From: Bacillota bacterium
GTDB lineage: Bacteria > Bacillota > Clostridia > Christensenellales > JAEXRW01
Assembly: GCA_023454175.1 (NCBI GenBank)
Contig: JAEXRW010000041.1
Coordinates: forward strand, 138,431-202,430
Direction: 5' to 3'
DNA length: 64,000 bases
Shown here: in pieces, positions 27,222-34,483 of the stretch
Layout of the letters: each line of letters starts with the position of its first letter
Numbering within the stretch: the stretch's first letter is position 1
Translations under genes and position numbers: made by a program
The notes under the pieces: generated by a model
Told to the model about the DNA's origin: nothing
Databases searched by the model: none
The model's input: the letters and a program-made list of their open reading frames with translations, nothing else

Positions 27222-27539
27222 GTGGGGGATGTGTCCAAATTTCAATTGGAAAAGCTTCAGGGCGGCAGTGCTATCCGGGTGCGCGCCCATGGTCATTCCA
27301 TGAGCGGCAGGATCGAAGACGGCAGCCTGGTGGAGATCCGGCCGCTGCTGCAGGATGAGGAGGTCGTGCCGGGGGATATCGTGCTTTGCAGGCTCCGGGG
27401 CAATGAGATCCTGCACCTGGTCAAAGCCGTCCGCGGTTCGGACCAGTACCTCATCGCCAACAACCACGGGCACGTCAACGGCTGGGTCAGCCGCGGGGCC
27501 ATCCACGGGAAGTTTGCAGGCGTGGTGGATGAGCCGTAA
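27222..27539 (+). CDS. S24/LexA-peptidase-like stand-alone protein
   Basis: About 105 residues. The segment RVRAHGHSMSGRIEDGSLVEI matches the Ser motif of S24 peptidases (GxSM), and VPGDIVLCRLRGNEILHLVKAV matches the region with the general-base Lys. There is no N-terminal DNA-binding domain, unlike LexA or phage repressors. The GTG at 27222 is chosen because AGAGG lies 8 bases upstream; a start at 27213 is also possible. It may be an autopeptidase-like or UmuD-like protein. Before transposon insertion it was the convergent neighbour of lysA. Confidence 0.7.
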   Translation: MGDVSKFQLEKLQGGSAIRVRAHGHSMSGRIEDGSLVEIRPLLQDEEVVPGDIVLCRLRGNEILHLVKAVRGSDQYLIANNHGHVNGWVSRGAIHGKFAGVVDEP

Positions 27540-27589
27540 TGCCCCGTTAAATAGAAATGACTAGAAAATCTGCTCGATATCATATTTTT

Positions 27590-27686
27590 GCATGCCCCTG
27601 TCTTGGCCCCATCGGATGAGGGGTCTGTCACCAGGCGACAAATGGGCCGCGGCACTATGGAGTCGCATGGTGACTGGGGGAGCGAT
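27590..27686. repeat. Degenerate intergenic hairpin repeat
   Basis: CCCCATCGGATGAGGGG-type stems, GTCACCAGGCGAC and ATGGTGACTGGGGGAGCG resemble the family-A/B palindromic repeats but are diverged. It lies between the S24-like gene and the transposon's left end. Confidence 0.45.
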
Positions 27687-27740
27687 ATGTTGAATTCGAC
27701 CCGTGCCGATTTCATCATCTGCTGGTGCCAGCAGGCATGT

Positions 27741-27880
27741 TGTGCGCAAATAATAGAGTCTGATAAAAAGGCCGGCTTTTTGGAGCCAAAAGAGGCCATT
27801 TTATATAATAGAGTTTGCTAATTCTTAAAACGTTATCTGAATCTCTTCCCAAAATGAAATAATAGAGTTTGATAAAAATG
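27741..27880. repeat. Left end of the Tn7-like element: three TnsB-type sites
   Basis: TAATAGAGTCTGATAAAAAG (27751), TAATAGAGTTTGCTAATTC (27806) and TAATAGAGTTTGATAAAAAT (27860), spaced 55 and 54 bases. Three dispersed sites is the layout of Tn7's left end. Confidence 0.85.
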
Positions 27881-27913
27881 AATATGACCTTTCGCCGGCA
27901 CGGAACGATGCAT

Positions 27914-27952
27914 TTTCGGCTAATCTAACATTGGATGTTAGATTAGCCGAAA
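27914..27952. repeat. Perfect 17-bp palindrome inside the left end
   Basis: TTTCGGCTAATCTAACA, loop TTGGA, then the exact complement. It is followed by a modest T-run. It may be a terminator shielding cargo from outside transcription, or a recombination/operator site for the nearby serine recombinase. Confidence 0.75.
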
Positions 27953-28128
27953 TTTAATAGTGGTAATAGCATCCATATCCATGTGCTCTTCTTGCTATGC
28001 TGATTCAGTAGAGTATAATAATAGTACACATATCGACGATTCAACATATTTCACAAATGAAAAATCTCACCCATTAACAGAGGGAGAGGAAAATTAGTCC
28101 TTTTCCCTTTTTTATTATCCATACAGCT

Positions 28129-29397
28129 TTGACTCTGTTTTCTACAATTCTTTTTGCGTATCCAATCAAGGTGTATACAAAAAGGAGGCGATTCAAATTA
28201 AAAAGATTAAAAATCGGGGAAATTGATAAGTGGAAAAAGGTCACCAATGCAAATGAAAGACGGCAAGAACAGAAAAGCAAAATTAGGGAAGCATTCGCTA
28301 ACGCGCCGGAAGTGGAGTTTATACCAGCAAAGATAAAAGCAGAATCCGAAACCTCAAGAAAACTACGTGTTGCTGCCTATTGCCGAGTGAGTACATATGA
28401 AGATGCGCAAGCTGGTAGCTACGAACTACAAGTTCAACATTATCGGGAAATGATTGAAAGCAAATCCGATTGGGAACTGGTAGAGATATATGCAGATGAA
28501 GGCGTATCAGGTACGTCGATGAAAAAGCGCATCAATTTTTTACGTATGATAGATGATTGCTGCAAGGGAAAAATCGACCTCATCATGACAAAAAGCGTTA
28601 GCCGCTTTGCAAGGAATACAAGAGATTGCCTGGATGTCATTCGAAGGCTGAAAGCACTTGACCCTCCTGTGGGCGTAATCTTTGAAATCGAGAGCCTAAA
28701 TACAATCGAAAGCAAAAATGAATTTACACTTGGTGTTATGAGTTTAGTTGCACAGGGGGAGTCCGAACAGAAAAGTGCCGCAATCATCTGGTCAGTAATA
28801 GAACGGTTTAAAAAAGGTATCCCCATATTATCAACCCACAATCTCTTGGGGTATGATAAAGACCACTTTGGGAAGATGGTCATCGTAGAAGAAGAAGCCG
28901 AGGTAATCAAATATATCTATGCCTGCTATATGGATGGTCAGACTGCAAGTGAAATTGCCTTATCATTGATGCAAGCACGCGTTCCGACAATAAGGGGCGG
29001 TGAAAAGTGGTCCGGTAGTAGCGTTCTAAATATACTACGCAACGAGAAATACTGCGGTGATGTGTTGATGCAGAAAACCTTTACAGTAGACTGCTTCTCT
29101 CACAAAACAGTAAAAAACACAGGTCAAAGACCACAGTATCGTTTGCGAAACCACCATCCTGCGATAATCTCTCGTGATGATTGGCTTAAAGTCCAGGAGG
29201 AATTACAGCATAGACGTTGTCGCTCCAAGAAAGAAAAAAAGCCAATAGAAAAGAAGCTCTACATCACACGAATAAAAAGCGGTGGGCTAAAAGGCTTTTT
29301 CTTAATCAATCCCAAATGGAACCGGCTGGAAATAGATGAGTTTTTGAAGAAGACTATTATAAATAACTTTAGGAGTAGTGTGAAGCATGGATTTTAG
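28129..29397 (+). CDS. Serine recombinase (resolvase/invertase family)
   Basis: The catalytic resolvase domain starts at LRVAAYCRVSTYEDAQAGSYELQ (Ser in CRVS), with the helix-containing motif MTKSVSRFARNTRDCL. Then a recombinase domain (PTIRGGEKWSGSSVLNILRNEKYCGDV) and a zinc-ribbon-less C-terminus follow. At 422 residues or fewer it is shorter than many large serine integrases (about 500). Start uncertain: a strong AAAGGAGG at 28181-28188 points to about 28197, where no ATG/GTG/TTG exists in frame, so the original start codon may be lost; the frame is open from TTG 28129. It overlaps the next gene by 11 bases. Probably a remnant or accessory recombinase carried in the transposon. Confidence 0.8.
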   Translation: MTLFSTILFAYPIKVYTKRRRFKLKRLKIGEIDKWKKVTNANERRQEQKSKIREAFANAPEVEFIPAKIKAESETSRKLRVAAYCRVSTYEDAQAGSYELQVQHYREMIESKSDWELVEIYADEGVSGTSMKKRINFLRMIDDCCKGKIDLIMTKSVSRFARNTRDCLDVIRRLKALDPPVGVIFEIESLNTIESKNEFTLGVMSLVAQGESEQKSAAIIWSVIERFKKGIPILSTHNLLGYDKDHFGKMVIVEEEAEVIKYIYACYMDGQTASEIALSLMQARVPTIRGGEKWSGSSVLNILRNEKYCGDVLMQKTFTVDCFSHKTVKNTGQRPQYRLRNHHPAIISRDDWLKVQEELQHRRCRSKKEKKPIEKKLYITRIKSGGLKGFFLINPKWNRLEIDEFLKKTIINNFRSSVKHGF

Positions 29398-29803
29398 TAA
29401 ATATGCATTTGAGGTCATCGATGTATCTGTTAGAGGTACTCCGGAGATGTATGTAAACATCAATGGGATAACTATTTCAAAAAAAGCTATTGAAGACATG
29501 TCATATCCTACATATGTTCGTCCGCTTATCGATACTACGCATAAGGCTTTTGCGCTTCAGACGTGTAAACAGACAGACGAACGAGCAATGAAGTTCTCAA
29601 AAGCCCGGGGAGAGCAAGATTCTGGCATTAACTTATCTGCCACAGCCGTTATGCGTACAATCCGAACCCTTATGAGGGATTCCTGGCACGATAATAAACG
29701 ATACCGTATCGCAGGTATCTACTATCCCGACGCAAAGGCAATGGTATATGATTTGAGCTCTGCTGAGGAACTCCCTCCCATAAGACCGTTAAAGAAAAAG
29801 TAA
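29387..29803 (+). CDS. Recombinase-associated hypothetical protein
   Basis: 138 residues, overlapping the end of the recombinase gene, so translationally coupled. Motifs: VRGTPEMYVNINGITISKKAIEDM and, at the end, DNKRYRIAGIYYPDAKAMVYDL. I recall similar proteins next to serine recombinases in clostridial mobile elements but cannot name a family. Possibly an accessory or directionality factor; that is inference from position. Confidence 0.65.
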   Translation: MDFSKYAFEVIDVSVRGTPEMYVNINGITISKKAIEDMSYPTYVRPLIDTTHKAFALQTCKQTDERAMKFSKARGEQDSGINLSATAVMRTIRTLMRDSWHDNKRYRIAGIYYPDAKAMVYDLSSAEELPPIRPLKKK

Positions 29804-29972
29804 GGAGTCTCATAATGGAAAAGGTCGGCTGCAAAGCCGATTTTTTCATCGGAAAATTTGCCAAACTATAGCCTAATTCCGTAATGAGCTTACTCTTCAA
29901 GCCCCCTCAGATAATCTGCTTGCCTTAAATAACTCATCAAATTGAACTTTTACTCAGATGTATTTTTAACGT

Positions 29973-30254
29973 CTACCTTTCTTCCTCTAATTCATTTTTC
30001 TTTTGTCTATATATCTTAAAATCGACTATTGCTCCCGAAGCTACATCCTTGATTAAATGTACTCCAGGCTTGGACTTTTTTTGAACTTCGCTTATATCGG
30101 GTCCGTCCAGTTTCCTTTCTGAAGTAGCTGGAATTGAGTTATGCAATTCGATATCTATTGGCACAGTGTCAATTTCAAATTTCTTCCCTTGTTCCAAATC
30201 AGGCCTCATATGCCGATTTTTCTTTTCCTTACGATTCTTTTTATCCTCATCCAT
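29973..30254 (-). CDS. Small charged hypothetical protein
   Basis: 93 residues, mostly Lys/Glu/Asp (MDEDKKNRKEKKNRH; YRQKKNELEEER at the end), probably largely disordered. The start at 30254 has GGAG nine bases upstream, which supports translation. No family recognised. It is convergent with the recombinase pair. Confidence 0.45.
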   Translation of the reverse strand: MDEDKKNRKEKKNRHMRPDLEQGKKFEIDTVPIDIELHNSIPATSERKLDGPDISEVQKKSKPGVHLIKDVASGAIVDFKIYRQKKNELEEER

Positions 30255-30667
30255 TGCTACACTCTCCAACTCTAAGTTTGTCTTCGATGGTTCTTTTCCC
30301 CGAAATCAACAAAATTTATTCAAGCATTTTTAGATTAATTTTTAATTGTGTAACAAAAGCTATATATCCAAAACAGGCCATATAAGGGCACTTTGAAATA
30401 GTTGCATATAGGTGTTGCATAATATTTGGCTTTATGTGTAATTTCATAATATTTATTTGATTCTACAAATGTTTTATTAAGTCAGTGATAATCTTCAAAA
30501 AGTGTTTAAAAGGGCTGATTAACCCAATGTCACTCCTTAAAAGAGCTCAGTATCTCTAAAGCTATGTGACAATTACACAACAAGTCCGTTTCGGCACGTG
30601 AAAGATAAATTTGACTTTATAAGCTTGCTGATATGCCAATAAAATATTTATTGTTGAAAGGCACACG

Positions 30668-30681
30668 AGAACACCCGTTCG
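30668..30681 (+). promoter_or_regulatory. LexA (DinR) box upstream of dinB
   Basis: AGAACACCCGTTCG fits the Gram-positive SOS box (CGAACNNNNGTTCG) with one mismatch. The -10-like TATAAT at 30685-30690 follows at once, so LexA would cover the promoter. This places the polymerase under DNA-damage control. Confidence 0.8.
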
Positions 30682-30699
30682 TATTATAATAAGGGAGCA

Positions 30700-30720
30700 A
30701 TGTTGAACGGAGTGTGTTGA
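30700..30720 (+). other. Six-codon leader frame before dinB
   Basis: AAGGGAG followed by ATG TTG AAC GGA GTG TGT TGA. The stop lies 4 bases before the polymerase's GTG start, so it could couple translation to dinB, whose own ribosome site is weak. Confidence 0.4.
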
Positions 30721-30724
30721 GGGA

Positions 30725-31963
30725 GTGGACCGAGCAATACTTCACTCTGACTTGAACAGCTTTTATGCCTCAGTGGAATGCCTATACCATCCTGAACTCG
30801 CCGGCCTACCCGTGGCTGTAGGGGGCGATGTAGAACAGCGTCACGGTATTATCCTTGCGAAAAATAACCTTGCAAAGAAGGTTGGGATACAGACAGGGGA
30901 AGCGATATGGCAAGCGAAGCAGAAGTGCTCCAAACTGGTTGTTTTGCCCCCGACATTTGGTCTATACCTGCGTTTTTCCCGCAGCGTACGGGAGATTTAC
31001 TCCCGATACACCCCTTATATTGAGGCCTTTGGTATTGATGAATGTTGGCTTGACGTGACCTCAAACGTTCGGATGGGACAGCCGGCAGAGGAAATCGCCA
31101 ATGAAATCAGAACCGCTATCAAGGAAGAACTGGGGATTACCGTCTCTATAGGTGTGTCCTGGAACAAGATATTTGCCAAACTCGGGAGTGACCTAAAAAA
31201 GCCTGATGCTATAACAGTGATAACAAAGGAGAATTTTCACGAGAAAGTATGGCCATTGCCAGCAAATGAGCTGTTATACGTGGGAAGGTCAACCTGGCGG
31301 AAGTTTCAGAACTGGAACATCCTGACCATCGGGAAACTCGCCCGAACACCGGTAGATGAAATGCGGGAATTGCTTGGTAAATGGGGTGAGACCCTACATA
31401 TGTTTGCCAATGGGTGGGACCCTTCGCCGGTCAATGTCATGGACTATGAGGAAGAGGTGAAGGGGGTGGGAAACAGTATTACTACCCCTCGGGATATCGT
31501 AAATGAGCAGGACGCACGCCAGGTATTTTATGCTCTATCCGAGTCTGTAGCTGAACGGATGCGTAATAAGGGGCTATCGGGAACAACCATCGCTATTTGG
31601 ATTAGGGATGTGGACCTGGGTTCTTTTACCCGGCAGCGAGTAATAAAGCGGCCGACATGCCTGGCATCAGATATTGCCGCCAATGCCATCGATATTTTTC
31701 AACACAATTGGTTCTGGGATAAGCCGCTACGTTCGCTGGGGGTCCGTGTAACGGGACTTTTGTACGAGAAGGATGGACGGCAGTTGTCTCTTATGATTGG
31801 GCAGGAAGAGAAGCAGGAAGCACTCGAAAGGAGTATTGATGATATCCGTAAGAGGTTCGGCCACGGGGTAATAAAACGGGCCCTCATGTTGAATGATTCG
31901 GCTCTTGACCCTGATACAAATGCACCAAATTCGCCCAACCGTCTTGCTTTTATGAAGAAGTGA
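30725..31963 (+). CDS. dinB: Y-family DNA polymerase (DinB/Pol IV type)
   Basis: 412 residues. Error-prone translesion polymerase: catalytic motifs ILHSDLNSFYASVE (first Asp) and GIDECWLDVT (Asp-Glu pair) are intact, followed by thumb and little-finger regions (VGNSITTPRDI; SLGVRVTGL). The GTG start agrees with family N-termini. Preceded by a LexA box, so SOS-induced; followed by a strong terminator. As transposon cargo it could raise mutation rate or help tolerate damage caused by the neighbouring restriction system; the latter is inference. Confidence 0.93.
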   Translation: MDRAILHSDLNSFYASVECLYHPELAGLPVAVGGDVEQRHGIILAKNNLAKKVGIQTGEAIWQAKQKCSKLVVLPPTFGLYLRFSRSVREIYSRYTPYIEAFGIDECWLDVTSNVRMGQPAEEIANEIRTAIKEELGITVSIGVSWNKIFAKLGSDLKKPDAITVITKENFHEKVWPLPANELLYVGRSTWRKFQNWNILTIGKLARTPVDEMRELLGKWGETLHMFANGWDPSPVNVMDYEEEVKGVGNSITTPRDIVNEQDARQVFYALSESVAERMRNKGLSGTTIAIWIRDVDLGSFTRQRVIKRPTCLASDIAANAIDIFQHNWFWDKPLRSLGVRVTGLLYEKDGRQLSLMIGQEEKQEALERSIDDIRKRFGHGVIKRALMLNDSALDPDTNAPNSPNRLAFMKK

Positions 31964-32001
31964 ACATCAGATATGTTCACCGAAATTAACTCCATAAAAT
32001 C

Positions 32002-32035
32002 ATAGAATGGGATTCCCCAAGGAATCCCATTCTAT
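32002..32035. terminator. Bidirectional terminator after dinB
   Basis: A perfect 15-bp stem (ATAGAATGGGATTCC, loop CCAA, complement). It lies 38 bases after dinB and also downstream of the convergent DUF6119-like gene. Confidence 0.8.
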
Positions 32036-32342
32036 TTGCTGATTTTTCTGTTGTCTGCCAACTTGCTGGCCCTTGACGTCCAGCTTGAATATCGGGTTTT
32101 TCTGTTGCCCGCCAACTTGCTGGTCCGGCTATGGCAGCCCATCCAGCCTGTCTATCAGATTCATAAGGTGTCAGCTCACCTGATAGGCAACGAGTCTATC
32201 GGTAATATGATTATACACTTATAGATAAGCTATTCACAGGGTAATTTTTATCTTCTTTTTAAGCAACACAATAAAATATAGGAAATTGCATCCCCTGCAA
32301 CTGTCGCTTTTAATTAATAAATTCGAAACAGGAGTTGAAAAG
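32036..32342. other. Intergenic region with a direct repeat
   Basis: About 307 bases between convergent genes. It holds two copies of a 30-base repeat (32043 and 32098) and a hairpin around CTGTCTATCAG / CTGATAGGCA (about 32147-32187). No gene. Confidence 0.6.
32043..32127. repeat. Direct repeat, two 30-base copies
   Basis: TTTTTCTGTTG-C-GCCAACTTGCTGG occurs at 32043 and again 55 bases on at 32098 with three mismatches. Spacing of 55 matches the spacing of the left-end transposon sites, but the sequence is unrelated to them. Confidence 0.7.
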
Positions 32343-34229
32343 CTAAGTTGATATAATTATTTCTAAACTCATACTAAAAGACCATAGCTTTATTAATGCC
32401 GCTAACTCGTATTTAGCAATCATCGACATTATCTCTTCTGGGTGATGCAGCAAATCACCACTCGGTTTAATCACAATTCTTTGCTTAATTGGAATCTCTC
32501 CTGAAATAGCACGTTCAACTATTCTCCATTCCGGAAGATTTTGTGTTTCATTTGCAAGCTCAACCCATCTCCTTCTCAGTTCGGGTAAAGCTCCACTCAA
32601 TTGAATATCCGTTAACTGAGTAGCAGAACTACGAACTTGCGCAGAAAGTGTCCGCATTGTCGTATTAAATGAGTCTTTGATATGGTATAAACAAAGAGTT
32701 TCGTTTTCATAACGGATTACATCGCACATCTCGATATTGTCGAGTGGCCTTTTTTTATGTAGACTGCAACATTGAAGATTATGTACAATCTGTCCAATAT
32801 ACTCGTCTTCAGTAGTATTCCCCCAATGCGGGAGGTCTGTTTGAATAATCCTCCCGCGAATAAGACCAGGTAATTCATTGTTCAATCTTTGCTTCAAACC
32901 ATCGTAGACGCGATACCATACCCCATCGAGAATAATAAGAGCTTGGTGAGTCTCTTCATCCCATATTTCTCCATGGATATGTTCAAATAGCTTACCTCTT
33001 GTAAGTTCGATTGGCAAATCATCACCATGTTGTTCGGATGAGGTAAGTAATGCACGTTTAATTCCTTCAATAATTATTTGTCTTTTTTGAAGTGGGTCTT
33101 CAATTTCGCAGATATTGCAATAGTCATTGATAAACTCGGATAAATCTTCACAATCCGAAAAATCTGGGTATGATTTATGAAATTGCAAGCCTCCATGAAT
33201 ATCAATGTCAAACCTATTAGCAAGGTTAAATAAATTTATGTCCTGATTGCTAATAAAATAATCAATGTATGGACGCGGGACTACAGTATTTGCCCAATCA
33301 TATAAAGTTTCAGCAAGCTTATTCTGTGCTCTATTTTTGAGTTTTTTATCTTGGTTTGTTTCTGATAATGGAGAAATGCCTAACCATTCTTCCAGATTGA
33401 AATAGGGTTCTTCTGTGTCGATAAAATTCGTAATTTTGTCAAGCAAATCAAGAATTTCCTGTAAACTTAGCTTTCGTCGCAATCTAAAACTATTCTTAAA
33501 ATTCCCATTTATATGTTTCTTTGTTGTATCAATCTGTAGATTTAGCCTTCTTTGAAGTATCTCAGTCTGAATACGGCCAGCCAAATCTTTGCATACCTTA
33601 CCAAAATCGATTACTTCCCTTGGCTTAGCATTTCTTCTATAATTTATTGATTGTGCAGCAATAGTTCCTGTAAAACCTCTATTATGGGCTGAAGTGATTG
33701 CAGGACTATCTTTGGGAATCAGTCGAATTAAAACCTTTAGTCCAAAATACTGGTCAATATATTTCTGAATCACATGCCACCCTGCACCTGAGCAAAATGC
33801 AAACATTTCTTTATGGTTATATGCAAATAATACACAAGATGTATTCCTATTAGCCATGAGTTCAAGCTGTTCAGTAGGTATTTTTTCATCAAGTAATGCT
33901 ATAATTGGATTCGATGGAGTTGTTCGAGCTTTAATAAGCATTAGTTTATAAGGAAGATTATCAACGTTTTGGAGGACTATAGGGTTATAGTGCAAAGCAT
34001 CGGGTCTTGGATTATTATTTTGTTCATCCATTATGAAGCTAATTATGGCGTTCAAAAATGTTTCCACATTAACAGTAGTAAGTGTATTGTCACGTTGATT
34101 CATCCTTTGAAGCAATGCATCATATTCTGTACGCGTTTGGGCAACTAAATTCTGAGATAATTCACTAAATATCGAGTTTAAATCTATTCTATATATATCG
34201 GTTTGAATCTTTTTTGATGGCATAATCAA
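32343..34229 (-). CDS. DUF6119 (TIGR04141)-like protein
   Basis: 628 residues. The segment FAFCSGAGWHVIQKYIDQYFGLKVLIRL followed by a short basic linker, the later DGVWYRVYDGL, and LYHIKDSFNTTMRTLSAQVRSSATQL follow the layout I know from the sporadically distributed TIGR04141/DUF6119 family, often found near restriction systems. There is no catalytic motif I can name. It is slightly longer than family norm (about 550). Same direction as the restriction operon, but 254 bases from res, so it may have its own promoter. A defence role is inference from context. Confidence 0.55.
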   Translation of the reverse strand: MIMPSKKIQTDIYRIDLNSIFSELSQNLVAQTRTEYDALLQRMNQRDNTLTTVNVETFLNAIISFIMDEQNNNPRPDALHYNPIVLQNVDNLPYKLMLIKARTTPSNPIIALLDEKIPTEQLELMANRNTSCVLFAYNHKEMFAFCSGAGWHVIQKYIDQYFGLKVLIRLIPKDSPAITSAHNRGFTGTIAAQSINYRRNAKPREVIDFGKVCKDLAGRIQTEILQRRLNLQIDTTKKHINGNFKNSFRLRRKLSLQEILDLLDKITNFIDTEEPYFNLEEWLGISPLSETNQDKKLKNRAQNKLAETLYDWANTVVPRPYIDYFISNQDINLFNLANRFDIDIHGGLQFHKSYPDFSDCEDLSEFINDYCNICEIEDPLQKRQIIIEGIKRALLTSSEQHGDDLPIELTRGKLFEHIHGEIWDEETHQALIILDGVWYRVYDGLKQRLNNELPGLIRGRIIQTDLPHWGNTTEDEYIGQIVHNLQCCSLHKKRPLDNIEMCDVIRYENETLCLYHIKDSFNTTMRTLSAQVRSSATQLTDIQLSGALPELRRRWVELANETQNLPEWRIVERAISGEIPIKQRIVIKPSGDLLHHPEEIMSMIAKYELAALIKLWSFSMSLEIIIST

Positions 34230-34483
34230 ACCTCCAAACCAATTTATCTAAGAGATAACTAAATAAACATATTCGCCAATATCTGCTTAATCCCTTTGTT
34301 ATTTTACATAATTCGTCATTTGTTAAGGGTCAGTAAACGATATCACTGGCAAGGGGGTAACGCGAAATTCATGATGTTGGGTATTCTATGCATTTCGGTG
34401 GTTGCAGAAATGTATATATGGGAAAAGACATCGGGGTATACGATATATATATGCATACAGCAAATTTCTTTTATTTTTCGATT

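Larger units (their letters stand above)
30255..30724. other. Intergenic region with SOS-controlled promoter
   Basis: 470 AT-rich bases. The last 60 hold a LexA/DinR box and a leader peptide frame for the polymerase gene; the rest shows nothing recognisable. Confidence 0.5.
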
